64,000 nt of DNA from Sycobia sp. Sy_11 (Eukaryota; Arthropoda; Insecta; Hymenoptera; Epichrysomallidae): positions 620,001 through 684,000 of the forward strand of contig JACCIC010000165.1 in assembly GCA_018907035.1 (NCBI GenBank), in the 5' to 3' direction. The stretch's first letter is position 1; each line of letters starts with the position of its first letter. This document shows, piece by piece, positions 10,790 through 21,289 of this stretch. A program made the position numbers and the translations under genes. Below the pieces are notes generated by a model. It was not told the DNA's origin and made no database searches. It saw only the letters and a program-made list of their open reading frames with translations.

Positions 10790-11270
10790 CTTTTTATTAA
10801 TACGTCTTTCTAAAATATTTACATTCTCAAAATTGAAGGAATGTAACAACTATAAGCTATGTTGGTTTACCCATATGTACCATGCTTTGCAAGCTATACT
10901 AATGCTGATATATTCTTTGTTTTACGTATCTACCCGTTTATCCAATATAATATTTGTCACAGTCTTTAGAATTTATTTCATGTACCACTCCTGTTTTCAC
11001 GCATTTATCATCCTTATCATTACAATTATTAAATAGTCTTCTTATATTATTATTGTTTCTAAAGTAAACTTGAATATTATTTTTTTATGAAAGTACTTCT
11101 AATTCTTTCCGACAATCCTTTTGCATATGGTAATACTATACCCCCCTGTTTTCAATATTATGTTCTCTAGTATTATTATAAATCTGATCCAACCTCTCTG
11201 CAATCGTTTATCTATAAGGTTTAATGGATAATCATTATTAATGAATATTTCTTTAACTAATTTTAAATTA
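10790..11270 (-). pseudogene. Divergent PLE endonuclease relic
   Basis: The minus-strand translation, with several frame breaks, is a diverged version of the PLE1 endonuclease: the Asn-Asn-Cys-Lys-Asp run, the 'TGVV.KI' strand, the 'YYIG' region and the upstream 'GLSERI' block can all be lined up. An equally diverged copy sits at 39885-40165. Decay and distance from PLE1 suggest an older subfamily. No function is expected. Confidence 0.65.
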
Positions 11271-11437
11271 TCTTTTCTAAAATCTTTGTGTAATAATTTG
11301 ATTGCTCTGTCGACGTATTATCTTATTTCCGAATTGATGGTGTCAGTTGAAATTTAATAACTTACCTAACCATATAGGGTTTCTGTACCAATTTAATTTT
11401 CTCTGTTATTACTAATATTAATAACATTGACATTAAT

Positions 11438-11939
11438 AACAGTCAGACTGTCCTTGTTTATGATCACCTCCGTAGAATCTGAAATAAAACTTATTACTAC
11501 AATAAATTATATCATAAAATAAATAATAAAAATAAAATAAAATTAATAATAAAATAAAAATATAAATAAAAATACAATAATGAGTAAAATAAAAAATAAT
11601 AAAAGTACTATTCTATATTAGTAAAGGACAACCTGACTGCCTCCATCATCTTAAATTTAGAACCACCTTCTTGTCCTTATATATATATTATCTTAGAACA
11701 ATCTGACTGTCATTATTTTAGCTAATATATGATATTATAAAGACTGTTAGACCAATAAAAATATTTATTAATTTAATTCAGAACAGTCAACATAAGTACA
11801 ATTTTTAAATTTAATTTATTAAACAGATTATTAAACATAAAAATAGTAATTAAACAAACTTTTATCGATAATTAATTCAGCATGTAACTTGGTTCATACA
11901 ATATTTTCAAATTTTTGCATTATCTAACTGCCAATGACT
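11438..11939. mobile_element. PLE pseudo-LTR and end fragments, rearranged
   Basis: 11438-11452 carries the PLE palindrome (aacagtcagactgtc) followed by the pseudo-LTR start. Then come A/T simple sequence and, at 11745-11815, the PLE terminal segment in opposite orientation (accaataaaaatatttatta...gtacaatt). No hammerhead core is left in this copy. Confidence 0.65.
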
Positions 11940-12214
11940 GGTGATAAAAGTTAATAAATATTTTTTTTTATCGGTCTTACAGTCCAATTAATTCAATCTA
12001 AAAATAAAAATAAAAATAAAAAATAAAAATAAAATAAAAATTAAAAATAAAAATTAAAATAAAAATTAAATTAAAATTATAATGACAGTCAGACTGTCCT
12101 TGTTTACATTCACCCCCGTAGACTAATCTGAAAATAAAATATTAGCTGAAAAAAATTTTTGTTAGTAAAGTGCAGTCTGACTGTCCCCAACACCCTTACC
12201 TAATTGAAGACGTA

Positions 12215-12254
12215 GTCCGAAGTTTCGAGCTCGCTACCGCTCCTCATCAGGGAC
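12215..12254 (-). ncRNA. Hammerhead ribozyme motif, decayed (PLE2)
   Basis: Keeps GUCC, CUGAUGA, the GAGC/GCUC stem II, GAAA and GGAC. The four bases after GAAA are CUUC rather than CGUU, so the self-complementary ACGU stem III is lost. Probably weak or inactive. Confidence 0.65.
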
Positions 12255-12358
12255 TAAACTAAACCTTATATTCTAATCTATATATACCCATCCCCACCAC
12301 CAAATTTAGTAAATTAAATATAAATTCCCCTTCTACACAAATTGTCCAAAACCAATCA

Positions 12359-12950
12359 ATTTAATAAGGAATGATAAACACTGTCCAATCTACCAGACTC
12401 TAACATTAAATTCACATTATTTCGATTCCTCGAAATGTGAATACTTTCAAGACTCTCCCGTTTATACTTATTATTAATACCATGTTCCAAAATATCCATA
12501 TTCACAAAATCAAAAGAATATAAAAACTTCAAACAATGCTATTTTAAACCGGAAGTAATATGTGAGTTACGTAAACTATATTTATGTTCATAAATTCTCT
12601 TTTTTAAATATCTACCTGTTTGTCCAATATAATATTTATCACAATCCATGCAATAAATCTTGTAAACAACTCCTGATTTTAAGCATAAATCATCTCTATC
12701 TTTGCAATTATTAAACAATCTACTCAAATTATTGCTATTCTTAAAGAAAAATTGAATGTTATATTTCCGAAAATTTCTTTTAATTCTTTCAGACAATCCT
12801 CTAACATATGGTAAGACAATAATTTTTCCTTCATTAACATCAACTCCTGCACTATGTCTATTTTCGGTATTATAAATTTCAAACAATCTCTCAGCAATTA
12901 ATCTATTAATAAATTGAATTGGATAACCATTATTAATAAAAGTTAAAGAA
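12359..12950 (-). pseudogene. PLE2 GIY-YIG endonuclease, one premature stop
   Basis: Very similar to the PLE1 endonuclease: SGVVYKI, CMDC, KYYIGQTGRYLKKRIYEHK are all present. A stop codon at about 12539-12541 replaces Glu in the 'GLKEHC' segment and removes the last 60 or so residues, including the region of the catalytic Glu. Upstream the frame continues toward the reverse transcriptase and is then lost near 12950. The enzyme would be inactive. Confidence 0.85.
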
Positions 12951-12955
12951 AAAAA

Positions 12956-13550
12956 GAAAAAAAAAATATTTATTAATTTATATGGGCAGTCGACATAAGT
13001 ACAATTATTTTGGTGATAAAAGTGATAAACATAGAACAGGTATATTTTTGTTCATAAAAAATATTTTTGTAAGAAAAAATGTTATTATTAAAAACTAAAT
13101 TTATTGATTTACTAGATTCATCTTTTGTGATTTCGTGTGTAAACTAATTTCGGTCCATTTTGCTTCTATTATTTCATTGAATTAGTTTAATGTTATATTT
13201 GTACACAAAGTTACTATATCCAATGAAATCATTTTATTCGGAATTATAATATCCGTAAATGTATCATAAAAACTCCAAGTATTTTTAACATAAGATATGA
13301 TTTTTTCAACTATTTTGACAAATAAATTCGAGAAAAATCTAGCAATATAGTATGTTGGAAAATTAGTTGATGATATTATTCTATAAAATGCTCTTTGCGA
13401 ATTTCGGGAACCCATAACATTTAGCTACTCTACCATTTTCACATATTACATATTTAACTTACTATCATTAATATAAGATTTGGTTTTCATTCCTTTAATA
13501 ATTCTTTTAATTTACTTCGTATTCTATTAATATGACAATTCCTAATTTCA
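12956..13550 (-). pseudogene. PLE reverse transcriptase fragment
   Basis: Begins with a PLE terminal segment in the opposite sense (12960-13005, atatttattaatttatatgggcagtcgac). From 13080 to 13430 the minus strand encodes the N-terminal half of a PLE reverse transcriptase: RAFYRIISSTNFPTYYIARF, then MISLDIVTLCTNITLN, the region of RT motif A (consensus SLDV.SLFTN.P). The endonuclease does not follow directly. Further broken RT-like reading reaches about 13545. Confidence 0.7.
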
Positions 13551-14945
13551 CTATAAGTTATGGCATCTTCTAACATAACTTTAATTGTGTTTATATATAT
13601 TATTTTTTATCAATCTAAAAATAATATTAAAAAGATATTTTAACAGCACAAATAATAGAGTTAATAATTAAAAAATTTTTTAAAAAAATAATACAGATAA
13701 TTTTTAATATTTAAAATATTTTATAATGATTTTTATAAAAAATTTCAGATAGAATGTAACATCTATTTTATTTTAACATCTCGAATACCTACATCAAGAA
13801 GCGAAAAAAGATCGAGAGACGGTCCAGTGGTGCATATAAGTTCAAACGTCGTGAATGGATGTTGTGCAGATATGTAAAACTGTGGTTCCTACTATTCTAT
13901 GCGGTTTCATTCGTTTTGCTTTACTCGCGACGAGGAAAAATAAAATTCTGCTTTTTGATTGTTGAATAATGGGCTTTTACTTCCTAGTGAAAAAAAGTAG
14001 TATTTTGTTCCCTTCAAACAGCTGTAGAGAATCGTACTCTGTGTCCTGATAGCGGGCAAATTAATTTATTTCGAACGAAAATAAAAAAATTTTCTTATTA
14101 CATTGACGAATGTTGATCCAGAAGTGAAAAACTCAAAAGTAATAACATCTGTGTGTCTTTTGTAAGTATCTTTTTATTAGTTCTGAAAATCTCTACTTTT
14201 GTACCAATAAAATACATTGCGAGGGATTTTATTGCATTAATTTATTCAACAGAAATTTACAACTAGAGCACACAGAATTCTTGTTGAGACGTGTGGTGAA
14301 AATTTGCTATGTGGTGCAATATACAGAGAATAGTTGCGATGTTTTAAAAGTAACGATTTTGAAATAATGTGACGATAAAGACTTTCGGAATTACTTGATA
14401 AGGACCAATTTTAGATACTAGCAGAACTTAGAAAATTGTATGTAGTCAATTGTTTCCAAAAGTTTAAAAGTGTTAGCAATAATCGAAATATCCGCCTTTC
14501 ACCTCACATATTTCCTACCGAGCTGCACCGATTCTATTCGATAAAACACAGTCTAGCTTACCAATGCTAACCAATGCTGATTCAGAGCTAGACTTTCCGA
14601 CCACTTTCGACTGTACTAGAGATTTCTATTATGATCTTACAAGTCATTCGGTTAAAAAACAGTCGTTTTTCCTATCCTGATCAATTATCTTATAAAAACT
14701 GAATTCGGGATATTTTCAATGAGACTTGTTTATTACTGGTCGCATCTGTATAATTTATCGAATTAATTCAGGAACCTTTCAGGTAGTCCAAACACCCAAC
14801 GGCTGAACTACTCCGTCCGATTTCTTACCTGTGTAATACGGACTTTGCTATCCAGTTAAATTCATTTAGTTATCTAATTGTTATTTCGTATTATGATTTA
14901 TTATATATGGCATTAATTTTCGCATCAGCATATATATAGTAACGT
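13551..14945. other. AT-rich DNA, no gene seen
   Basis: No open frame of note and no element recognised. Confidence 0.5.
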
Positions 14946-15040
14946 AGCAAAACACACACGTTAATAGGAAAACACAAAATAAGCCTCCAAAGCGTCAAGA
15001 TCTCGAGTCTGGACCGTTAAAATTAAAATTATTCGGTGTA

Positions 15041-16287
15041 CAATTATTCGGTTTTTATTGTAGAAAAGGTACAAATCATGTCATTCAAAATATTGCCCAT
15101 CACTTTCTACTACTTTTGACAAACTTTCGGGCAGCAAGTGGATACCCCGTCTAAAAAATTCCTCGTCTTTTGAGGCGATCCACGAATCGACCCACTTTTT
15201 CAATTTCTCGTAAGAAGTGAAGTGCTGTTCAGCCAGACCATGAGTCAGCGACCGGAATAGGTGGTAGTCTGAAGCAACGATGAATACGTCGTCTGATTAA
15301 TACGGCGGGTGGAACAGGACGTCCAAATTCAGTGCCTCTAACGTTTCCTTTACGGTTTTTGCAACATGTGGCCGAGCGTTGTCATGCTGAAAAATGACTT
15401 TATCGACCGTTTTGGCATATTATGAACGTTTAATTTTCAATGCTCGCCTCACTTGCATCAGCTGTTGTTGATAGCGTTCCCCGGTGATGGTTCGATCATG
15501 TTGGAGTAGTTCGTAATAGATTACTCCAAGTTGATCCCACCAAATGCACAGCATTAGCTTCTTGCCATGAATGTTTGGCTTGACCATCGAAGTAGAGGCA
15601 TGCCCGGGCTTACCCCATGACTTTCTACCCTTTGTGTTGTCGTAGTGAATCCACTTTCCGTCTACCGTCACGATTCGATGTAGAAATCCTTTGCGATTTT
15701 GCCTTTTGAGCAATTGTTCGCAAGCCAATAAGCGACGCTCGACGTCGCTTAGCGTCAGTTCGTAAGGAACCCAATTTTCTTGCTTTTGAACCATACCCAT
15801 GGTTTTGATATGTTGTGAAATAGCTTGCTGAGTCATTCCTAACTCTTGTGTTTCCTCTTGCGTGTGGCACGGCTCTTCCTCCAGTAAAGCTTCTAATTCT
15901 TTGTCAACATACACTTTGGGCCTTCCGCTGCGTGTTTTGTCCTCCAAGTGAGAATACCACTTTTAAATTGTTGAAACCACTCCCGACAACTTCTCTCACT
16001 CAAATTAACATCACCATATGATTCTATGAGTAGCCGATGTGCTTCAGCTGCAGATTGATTTAAATGAAAGAAGTAAATTAACAATTGCCAAGAATGACAC
16101 TTACTTGGCTTAAACCTTGACATCTTAACACGATGTAAAGTAAGTGATGTTAGAAAAAAGTTAGAAGTATTAAAAGGTTATACTGTTTCCAGATGTCATC
16201 ATATACTATACGACTTTTTTACAGCTGACAATTTCGATGTTATCTTATCGGTGGTGCCATCTTTTCAAAACGGTGGAAACTTGTTTC
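15041..16287 (-). mobile_element. mariner element B1 (mauritiana-like), nested in LTR-like repeat
   Basis: Right end: aacggtggaaacttgtttc, then TA at 16288-16289. Left: TA at 15039-15040 followed by a decayed end (caattattcgg). Compare B2, whose ends are caaataagtttccgccg. Flanking sequence on both sides belongs to the LTR-like repeat, so B1 inserted into it. Confidence 0.8.
15080..16123 (-). pseudogene. mariner transposase pseudogene (B1)
   Basis: Starts at 16123 with MSRFKPSKCHSWQLLIYFFH and the HTH part 'AAEAHRLLIESYGDVNLSE'. After a frameshift near 15940 it continues as 'GMVQKQENWVPYELTLSDVE', 'FLHRIVTVDGKWIHYDN' and 'KKLMLCIWWDQLGVIYYELL', the signature of Mos1-like mariners. Another frame break near 15420 precedes the second and third catalytic regions. 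The usual Glu of 'GDEKW' is Gly here. Inactive. Confidence 0.85.
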
Positions 16288-17574
16288 TACAGTTAATACA
16301 ATATCATATAATAAATGCTCGAATGTTATTCCCAACAAATTGAGAAGTCGAGTGCATAAGACGACGAATTTCTGCCGAAATCATCGGCCCGACGCTCCAA
16401 ATGTAACATACACTAGTCAAGACCGCTGGCACTCGGCCCGCGAAGAAGGAGAGCAAAGCAGAGAGAAGAAGAACTTCAGCCGCTGCGTAAACAAGAGGCG
16501 CCTAGTTCGAAGATAAAGAGGTCACACAGAGATACAGCGATCACGTACGTCACGTACTCAGCTTGTTCTTTTGCACTCGACCGCCTGCCAGTACAGACGT
16601 TCGAAAAGAGGACTTTGCTTGCCGTGAGCCTAACTTAGTCTAGAGAAAGGGTGAGTACGGCGACTGCCGTTTTATTAAATTAGGCGTTAATAGGTGACGC
16701 GCGGGCCTGTATGCTGCTAATAAGCACCGTTTTTATTTACTGTCGTGTTGCGTACTTAAATAAAGATATTTAAAAGGTACTGTCCTTCTATCCGGAATTT
16801 TTTGATAAACTTGTCGAGCTGATCAGTGCGGGAGATCGGAGCGGAAGCACGTTTTACGGCGGTGGAATTACGTAAGTTTTGGGATGGATGGTGATATCGG
16901 GTTATGTGTGCTCAGTCTGGGAGAATAACGCGGTGCAGTTGCTTTCGTCACGCAGATTTCGAGTCGGTCGTGAGGCTCTCGTCCTGTTCTCTTGAAAGAT
17001 AACGGAAGCGGTTACCGGCACAGTGACTATCGACACCGCGACTACCTTTGTCTGGCTACCATACTGTTCTTCTGAAAGAGAACGGGAGCGGCTACCGTAG
17101 ATCGTCTATCCTGATTCTACCGGCTCGGTTAACGAAATCCCGTAGAGGGTGATAAGGGACGAGAGGAGCGAGCGCTGTGGCGCATTCGCCATCTTATCGT
17201 AGACGCGCGATGGGCTATGCGCAAAAGATATATCAGGCTTCGCACATACGGGCCAGCGGACCTAGGTCGTAGATTTAGCATTACATTAGTGAGTAAGTTC
17301 AGCAGGTGGCACGGAATCGGGCGTCACCAGGTCTGGACGACCTGTGGAAGTGTGACGGGCAAATCCCGCGTAGTTGGACCGAGGCGTTACTCGGGCAGTT
17401 TCCTAGCGCTAGGGGTTGATGTGGCCTGGTCGAGCGAGTGGATGTCACGAATACCGCCAACGGAGATTTCCGTCTTTACCACTTTTTATTAGCTTTAATT
17501 AGGATATAAGGGGGTAGAATTAGGACACGAAACTCGAGCCTAACGACGAGGTATGAAAGCAGGTATTATTAGAG

Positions 17575-17670
17575 GGCTACCTGATGTATAGGCTACCGGT
17601 ATTGTAGGCTATCTGACGCATAGGCTACCGACTGTAAAGGCTACTGAATGTGTAGGCTACCAACTAGATA
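17575..17670 (+). repeat. 16-bp minisatellite, six units (ggctac...)
   Basis: Six contiguous 16-bp units, each starting ggcta and mostly ggctac, with variable ends. The inverted copy of the host repeat has five units (26074-26153). Confidence 0.9.
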
Positions 17671-17904
17671 GTAATAAACTTTGTTAACTTCAAATAAACG
17701 GCGTATTCTATAGTTACAGACCCTAGAGCCCTCTTAATACCTTTATAGCTAGGCGAGGTCATTTGAGAGAGTTCTGGATGGGTCTCACAACGTAAAGGGG
17801 TTTACATGTTGACGCGTAAGCCTCTGGCGCCTGGGTATTAAGGTAAAGAATTAACACCGTCGGCAATCTGAAGCCTTACAGTGGTCTACTGTCGAGTTGT
17901 GGCA

Positions 17905-18686
17905 ATGATCGGGGAAGAAGACTTCTCTCTCTTGCGTTTTGGAGCCCAAAGAAGCAACAGTTTTCTCGTCTTAAGGTGTGAAGTAGCCAAGAAGCAGGGC
18001 TGCTAGAAGCGATCGAGTGCAGAGCGGTGAAGTTGACCTCGATTCCTGTTCACGTGGACAAATCCATGTCCCGTGTGAGAGGCGCGATTGCAAGGCCAGA
18101 TAACCGAAAGAGAAGCTGGGAGTGATCATGCCGAGACATTAGCCACGGCGTACAATACATCGCCGAAGGAGTTTGCTCCGTCCCCGAGTATATTTTTCGC
18201 TAAGTGTACGGGGTCTACAGCTCCCTAGAGTAATCTCGTCTGTATTATTATTAATAATCGCGTTATCTTAGTTCTTAGTGCGCTTTATCGTAGTCATCCT
18301 CAGTCATCCACACCGTGTGGAATTCGCGACCCTGGTGAGCCTGCCGTGGCCACTTTTGACCACTGACGCGAAAAGATTAAGCGAACCGCATACATCTTGC
18401 ATTCAGACCCCTGTCTCAGCTGCCGTCCAATGTCTGTTTTGTCGGACCAATTGTACCATTGTGAGGAATTCAAAAAATATTTAATTGTTAGGGCAAATGG
18501 AACATACGCCTCATTCATGTGGCACACATGTACCCTCCCACTTTTCAGGAAGACACCAGCCCTCCGAAGACAAGGTAAGGTAATAAATCAATATTATATA
18601 CGGCACGAGAGGCTGGATGACTACTAGGCAGAAAACTATTTACCCGCATATTCAAAACGGCACGCAGCTGTAAGGAAGTCCCGTTA

Positions 18687-18688
<2 letters not shown>
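17905..18688. other. GC-moderate unique-looking DNA, no gene recognised
   Basis: Directly follows the LTR-like repeat and could be internal sequence of that element, but no protein family is visible. Short open frames at 18278-18627 overlap on both strands and look like chance. A short stretch near 17990-18025 (gaagcagggctgctagaagcgatc) is echoed at about 41437-41462. Confidence 0.35.

Positions 18689-18735
<47 letters not shown>
18689..18735. repeat. (TA)n microsatellite
   Basis: Uninterrupted TA run of about 47 bp. It produces a spurious Ile-Tyr repeat frame on the minus strand. Confidence 0.95.
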
Positions 18736-18737
<2 letters not shown>

Positions 18738-19499
18738 TGTCCCATTTTACTTGATACATGTAAATATCTCATACTGTGAGGCCCCAATCAGAGAAACTTT
18801 GGTGCAGAAAAACTTTTGGATATTAAGAAGGGAGTCGGATGTTAAGTTTGCATTTGACTTTGAACTCGATTTTTGAATTTGAAGGCTAACGTTTTAGAAC
18901 AGAAACACAATTTTTTTACTCTGAAAATGACAAAAGCCAAGAATTTTACGTTCAAAGTGATATGTCGATGGGAGCATCAAAGGTTATTTCAAGTTGAAGC
19001 ATTCTCTTTTATCAAGATTTCTCAAGCAAGGTAAGAATTAAAAAGTATTAAAAAAAAGTTGCAGAATAGGTGGAGTTGAAATGTTGGACTTGAATTTTTC
19101 TTTAAAATCATTTCTATTCAAACAGATTTTTCCAAAGAATATTCATATTACCGATTCCTTTCTTATTTTATTTAGAAATTGCATACAATTTTGTGTTTAT
19201 AATAAAATTCCTAATTTAAGACCAAAGAATCCTATGTTTGGTCATCGTTATAAAAGTTGATGAATAGGACGTTCAAAAGACTTAAATGGAATTTAAAGAT
19301 AGTCATTCACGACATTCGATTCTTTCTAAATCTCTAGTATGTAAAGATCGTTAAATTGTTATTATCATCTTGGCCGATATCTTGATTTCATCATAAATTG
19401 TGGTGATATATTTTTGCTGTTGATCTCCTAGAGTCAAATTACATTCTCTATTCCATTTGTATTTTTTGGTGCAGACTGTGACTTCAGTCTTCTTGGGTT
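18736..19499. other. Non-coding DNA, no element recognised
   Basis: Less AT-rich than typical spacer up to about 19030, with a run of gene-like composition, but all frames are short. No motif was recognised. Confidence 0.4.
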
Positions 19500-20499
19500 G
19501 ACTTGGGTTAACAGTCGGTCTTGGGTTAACAGTCAGACCTGTCTATCCGCAGCACCTGTCCTCCACATTGAGGGTGCCTTGTAAGATCCCCATAAGGGGG
19601 TGTAGAAAGGGTCCTCTGGCACCTGTTTCTCACGGCGGTTCACTTTCAAAGTGATCCTGCTCATGAGGTACCAGGACCTGTGAGCAAGAGCCACCAGTAA
19701 ACCGACTTGCGATTCCGGCATGGACAGCAGAAGATGTTTATCCCCCGCGCTGTACATCTCTTTCTCTCATACCTGAGTTTTGACGAGCTTCCAAGAACGT
19801 GTCTTTATCTTTAGGATAGGGTTGTGCCCCTCCAGTCGTTTCAAGACGGTTGACGGGTTCGCCAGGAGACCCGGTATCCAGGTTACCGCCTTCAGTCTGG
19901 CCTGAAGGAGCTCCACATTCCCCATTTTCAGCTTAGATTCTCCTCAGGTTAAGTCCACATTGGCTAGTCTTTCGGCTAGCTACTCCTACGCCTCCAGGTT
20001 GTTGACCACCATAACGATTGCTCTCCCTCTGCAGGAGACATCAAACCTAGGCCATGTATCAGTTGGCGCACTGTACATCATCTTCGACACAGCCTCGAAA
20101 CACGCTGAAAACATTTCCGTGGTGATGGGTGTCTTCGGATAATCCTCATACACCACGACACATGTCACGAGGTTTAACCTTCAGACTTCCAAGACACTGT
20201 ATCTCTGCCGTCCCCCTCCTTAGGATTTTTGAGTTCTTTAAAGAGCAAGGGCGGGGTCTCCAGCGCTCCGCGTATGTGGGTTAGACTAAGTACTCGGGAA
20301 AGTCGACCGGTGTGCCCGAGCCATCGGTACATATCGCTAGTACGCTAGCGGCCAAGTTAGTCTCCTCGGAACGATCGCTACCACCTTGGGATTGGGGACT
20401 GGACTTAATATCCACTCCACCTCCTTCGGGAGGAAATTGCGAGTTGTCCTTAGCCTCTGAGGCATCCACATGGTCGTTGCTGTGATTGCTTTCTACCAC
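19500..20499 (-). pseudogene. DUF4780-type protein, broken (retroelement-associated)
   Basis: Three minus-strand blocks in order. 20499-20281 is a Ser/Gly/Glu-rich N-terminus (MVESNHSNDHVDASEAKDN) ending in a stop. 20168-19986 reads 'MTCVVVYEDYPKTPITTEMF' and 'SRGRAIVMVV'-like strands. 19945-19533 reads 'MGNVELLQARLKAVTWIPGL', then 'ANPSTVLKRLEGHNPILK', a stop, then 'GDKHLLLSMPESQVGLLV' and 'SRITLKV'. This order (V.P..P...L...; WIPG; L..LE..N; ...L.V) is that of the insect DUF4780 family, often found beside retroelements. Stops and a frame break make it a pseudogene. Its original role (nucleic-acid binding or Gag-like) is unknown. Confidence 0.6.
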
Positions 20500-20822
20500 T
20501 CTGATTTTTTCATATTAGATATTAGTTGAGACCCCTTATTATTAACAGCAAAAGAATGTCATTCGTTTTTAAAACTTTACTCTAAGAAATTGAAGCGCAC
20601 AAAATATAAAGTAACATAGCCAACCAGACTATACAAACGACCCAGTACAAACTGGTCAAAATCATATATGAAAGCCTCTAGTTTCATCATAATCAGATTG
20701 AAACATACCATTTGATTTGGTTTTCAATTTTTATATGCGTGATAAAACATTAAATTTGTCCATAGTATCCCTGATACATTAGTTAGTTTGATAATTGTAA
20801 GGTTCAAGGAAATTTACATCTC
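20500..20822. other. AT-rich spacer, nothing recognised
   Basis: About 320 bp without gene or repeat signal. Confidence 0.5.
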
Positions 20823-21250
20823 TAAGTTACATTAATAAATATTTTTATCGGTCTTACAGGCTGTATAAAAAAATATTAGCAAAAATAATGTCAGTCAGAC
20901 TGACGTCATATATTCACCGCCTAACAGTTTAGTTCCTGACAATTAAACATAGCGGTTCGAAACATCGGAACATAGGACACCAAGGCGATTGTAAATTTAA
21001 GGTGGTTGGGGCAGTCAGGTTGTCGTTTACTAACAGAATATTACTTTTATTATTTTTATTTTATTTATTATTTTATTTTTATTTTTATTTTATTATTTAT
21101 TTTATTTTTATCTTTAATTTTAATATAATTTATTGTAGTAATAAGTTTTATTTCAGATTCTACGGGGGTGAATATAAACAAAGACAGTCTGACTGTCATT
21201 ATTTTAGCTAATATATTATATTATAAAGAATGTCGGCATAAGTACAATAT
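20823..21250 (+). mobile_element. PLE pseudo-LTR remnant, plus-strand orientation
   Basis: Contains the PLE terminal segment (ttaataaatatttttatcggtcttacag), the palindromes GTCAGTCAGACTGAC (20890-20904) and GACAGTCTGACTGTC (21183-21197), a degenerate hammerhead, a T-rich simple tract and the segment gattctacgggggtgaata. These are the PLE1 pseudo-LTR parts in reverse orientation. No coding part is attached. Confidence 0.75.
20932..20971 (+). ncRNA. Hammerhead-like motif, degenerate
   Basis: GUUC, then CUGACAA in place of CUGANGA, then a loop and GAAAC, AUC, GGAAC. Stem I (GUUC with GGAAC) is largely kept, but the core G8 is changed to A, so cleavage is unlikely. Confidence 0.5.
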
Positions 21251-21289
21251 AATAATAATAATAACAATAATAATAATTGTTTATAGAGG

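Larger units (their letters stand above)
11940..12955 (-). mobile_element. Penelope-like element copy PLE2
   Basis: Same order as PLE1 on the minus strand: endonuclease remnant (12950-12359), pseudo-LTR (about 12340-12084), A/T tract, terminal segment near 11940-11990. The palindrome is at 12084-12098 and a weakened hammerhead at 12215-12254. The upstream pseudo-LTR seen in PLE1 is missing. Confidence 0.8.
14946..17904 (+). repeat. 1.7-kb GC-rich LTR-like repeat, copy 1, split by mariner B1
   Basis: 14946-15040 and 16288-17904 together match, in reverse complement, the block 25841-27504. The repeat is non-coding, far more GC-rich than its surroundings, contains AATAAA-like signals (about 16756 and 17680) and a 16-bp minisatellite. 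Length and lack of coding suggest a solo LTR or a non-autonomous LTR element, but I could not confirm TG...CA ends or target duplications. The open frame at 17217-17492 lies within it and is not conserved. Confidence 0.7.

Noticed and set aside
17217..17492. 91-codon open frame as a gene
   Set aside because: It lies inside the LTR-like repeat, and the inverted copy does not preserve the frame.
18545..18787. Minus-strand frame with an Ile-Tyr repeat
   Set aside because: Produced by the (TA)n microsatellite; the same holds for frames at 48877-49092 and 52164-52406.
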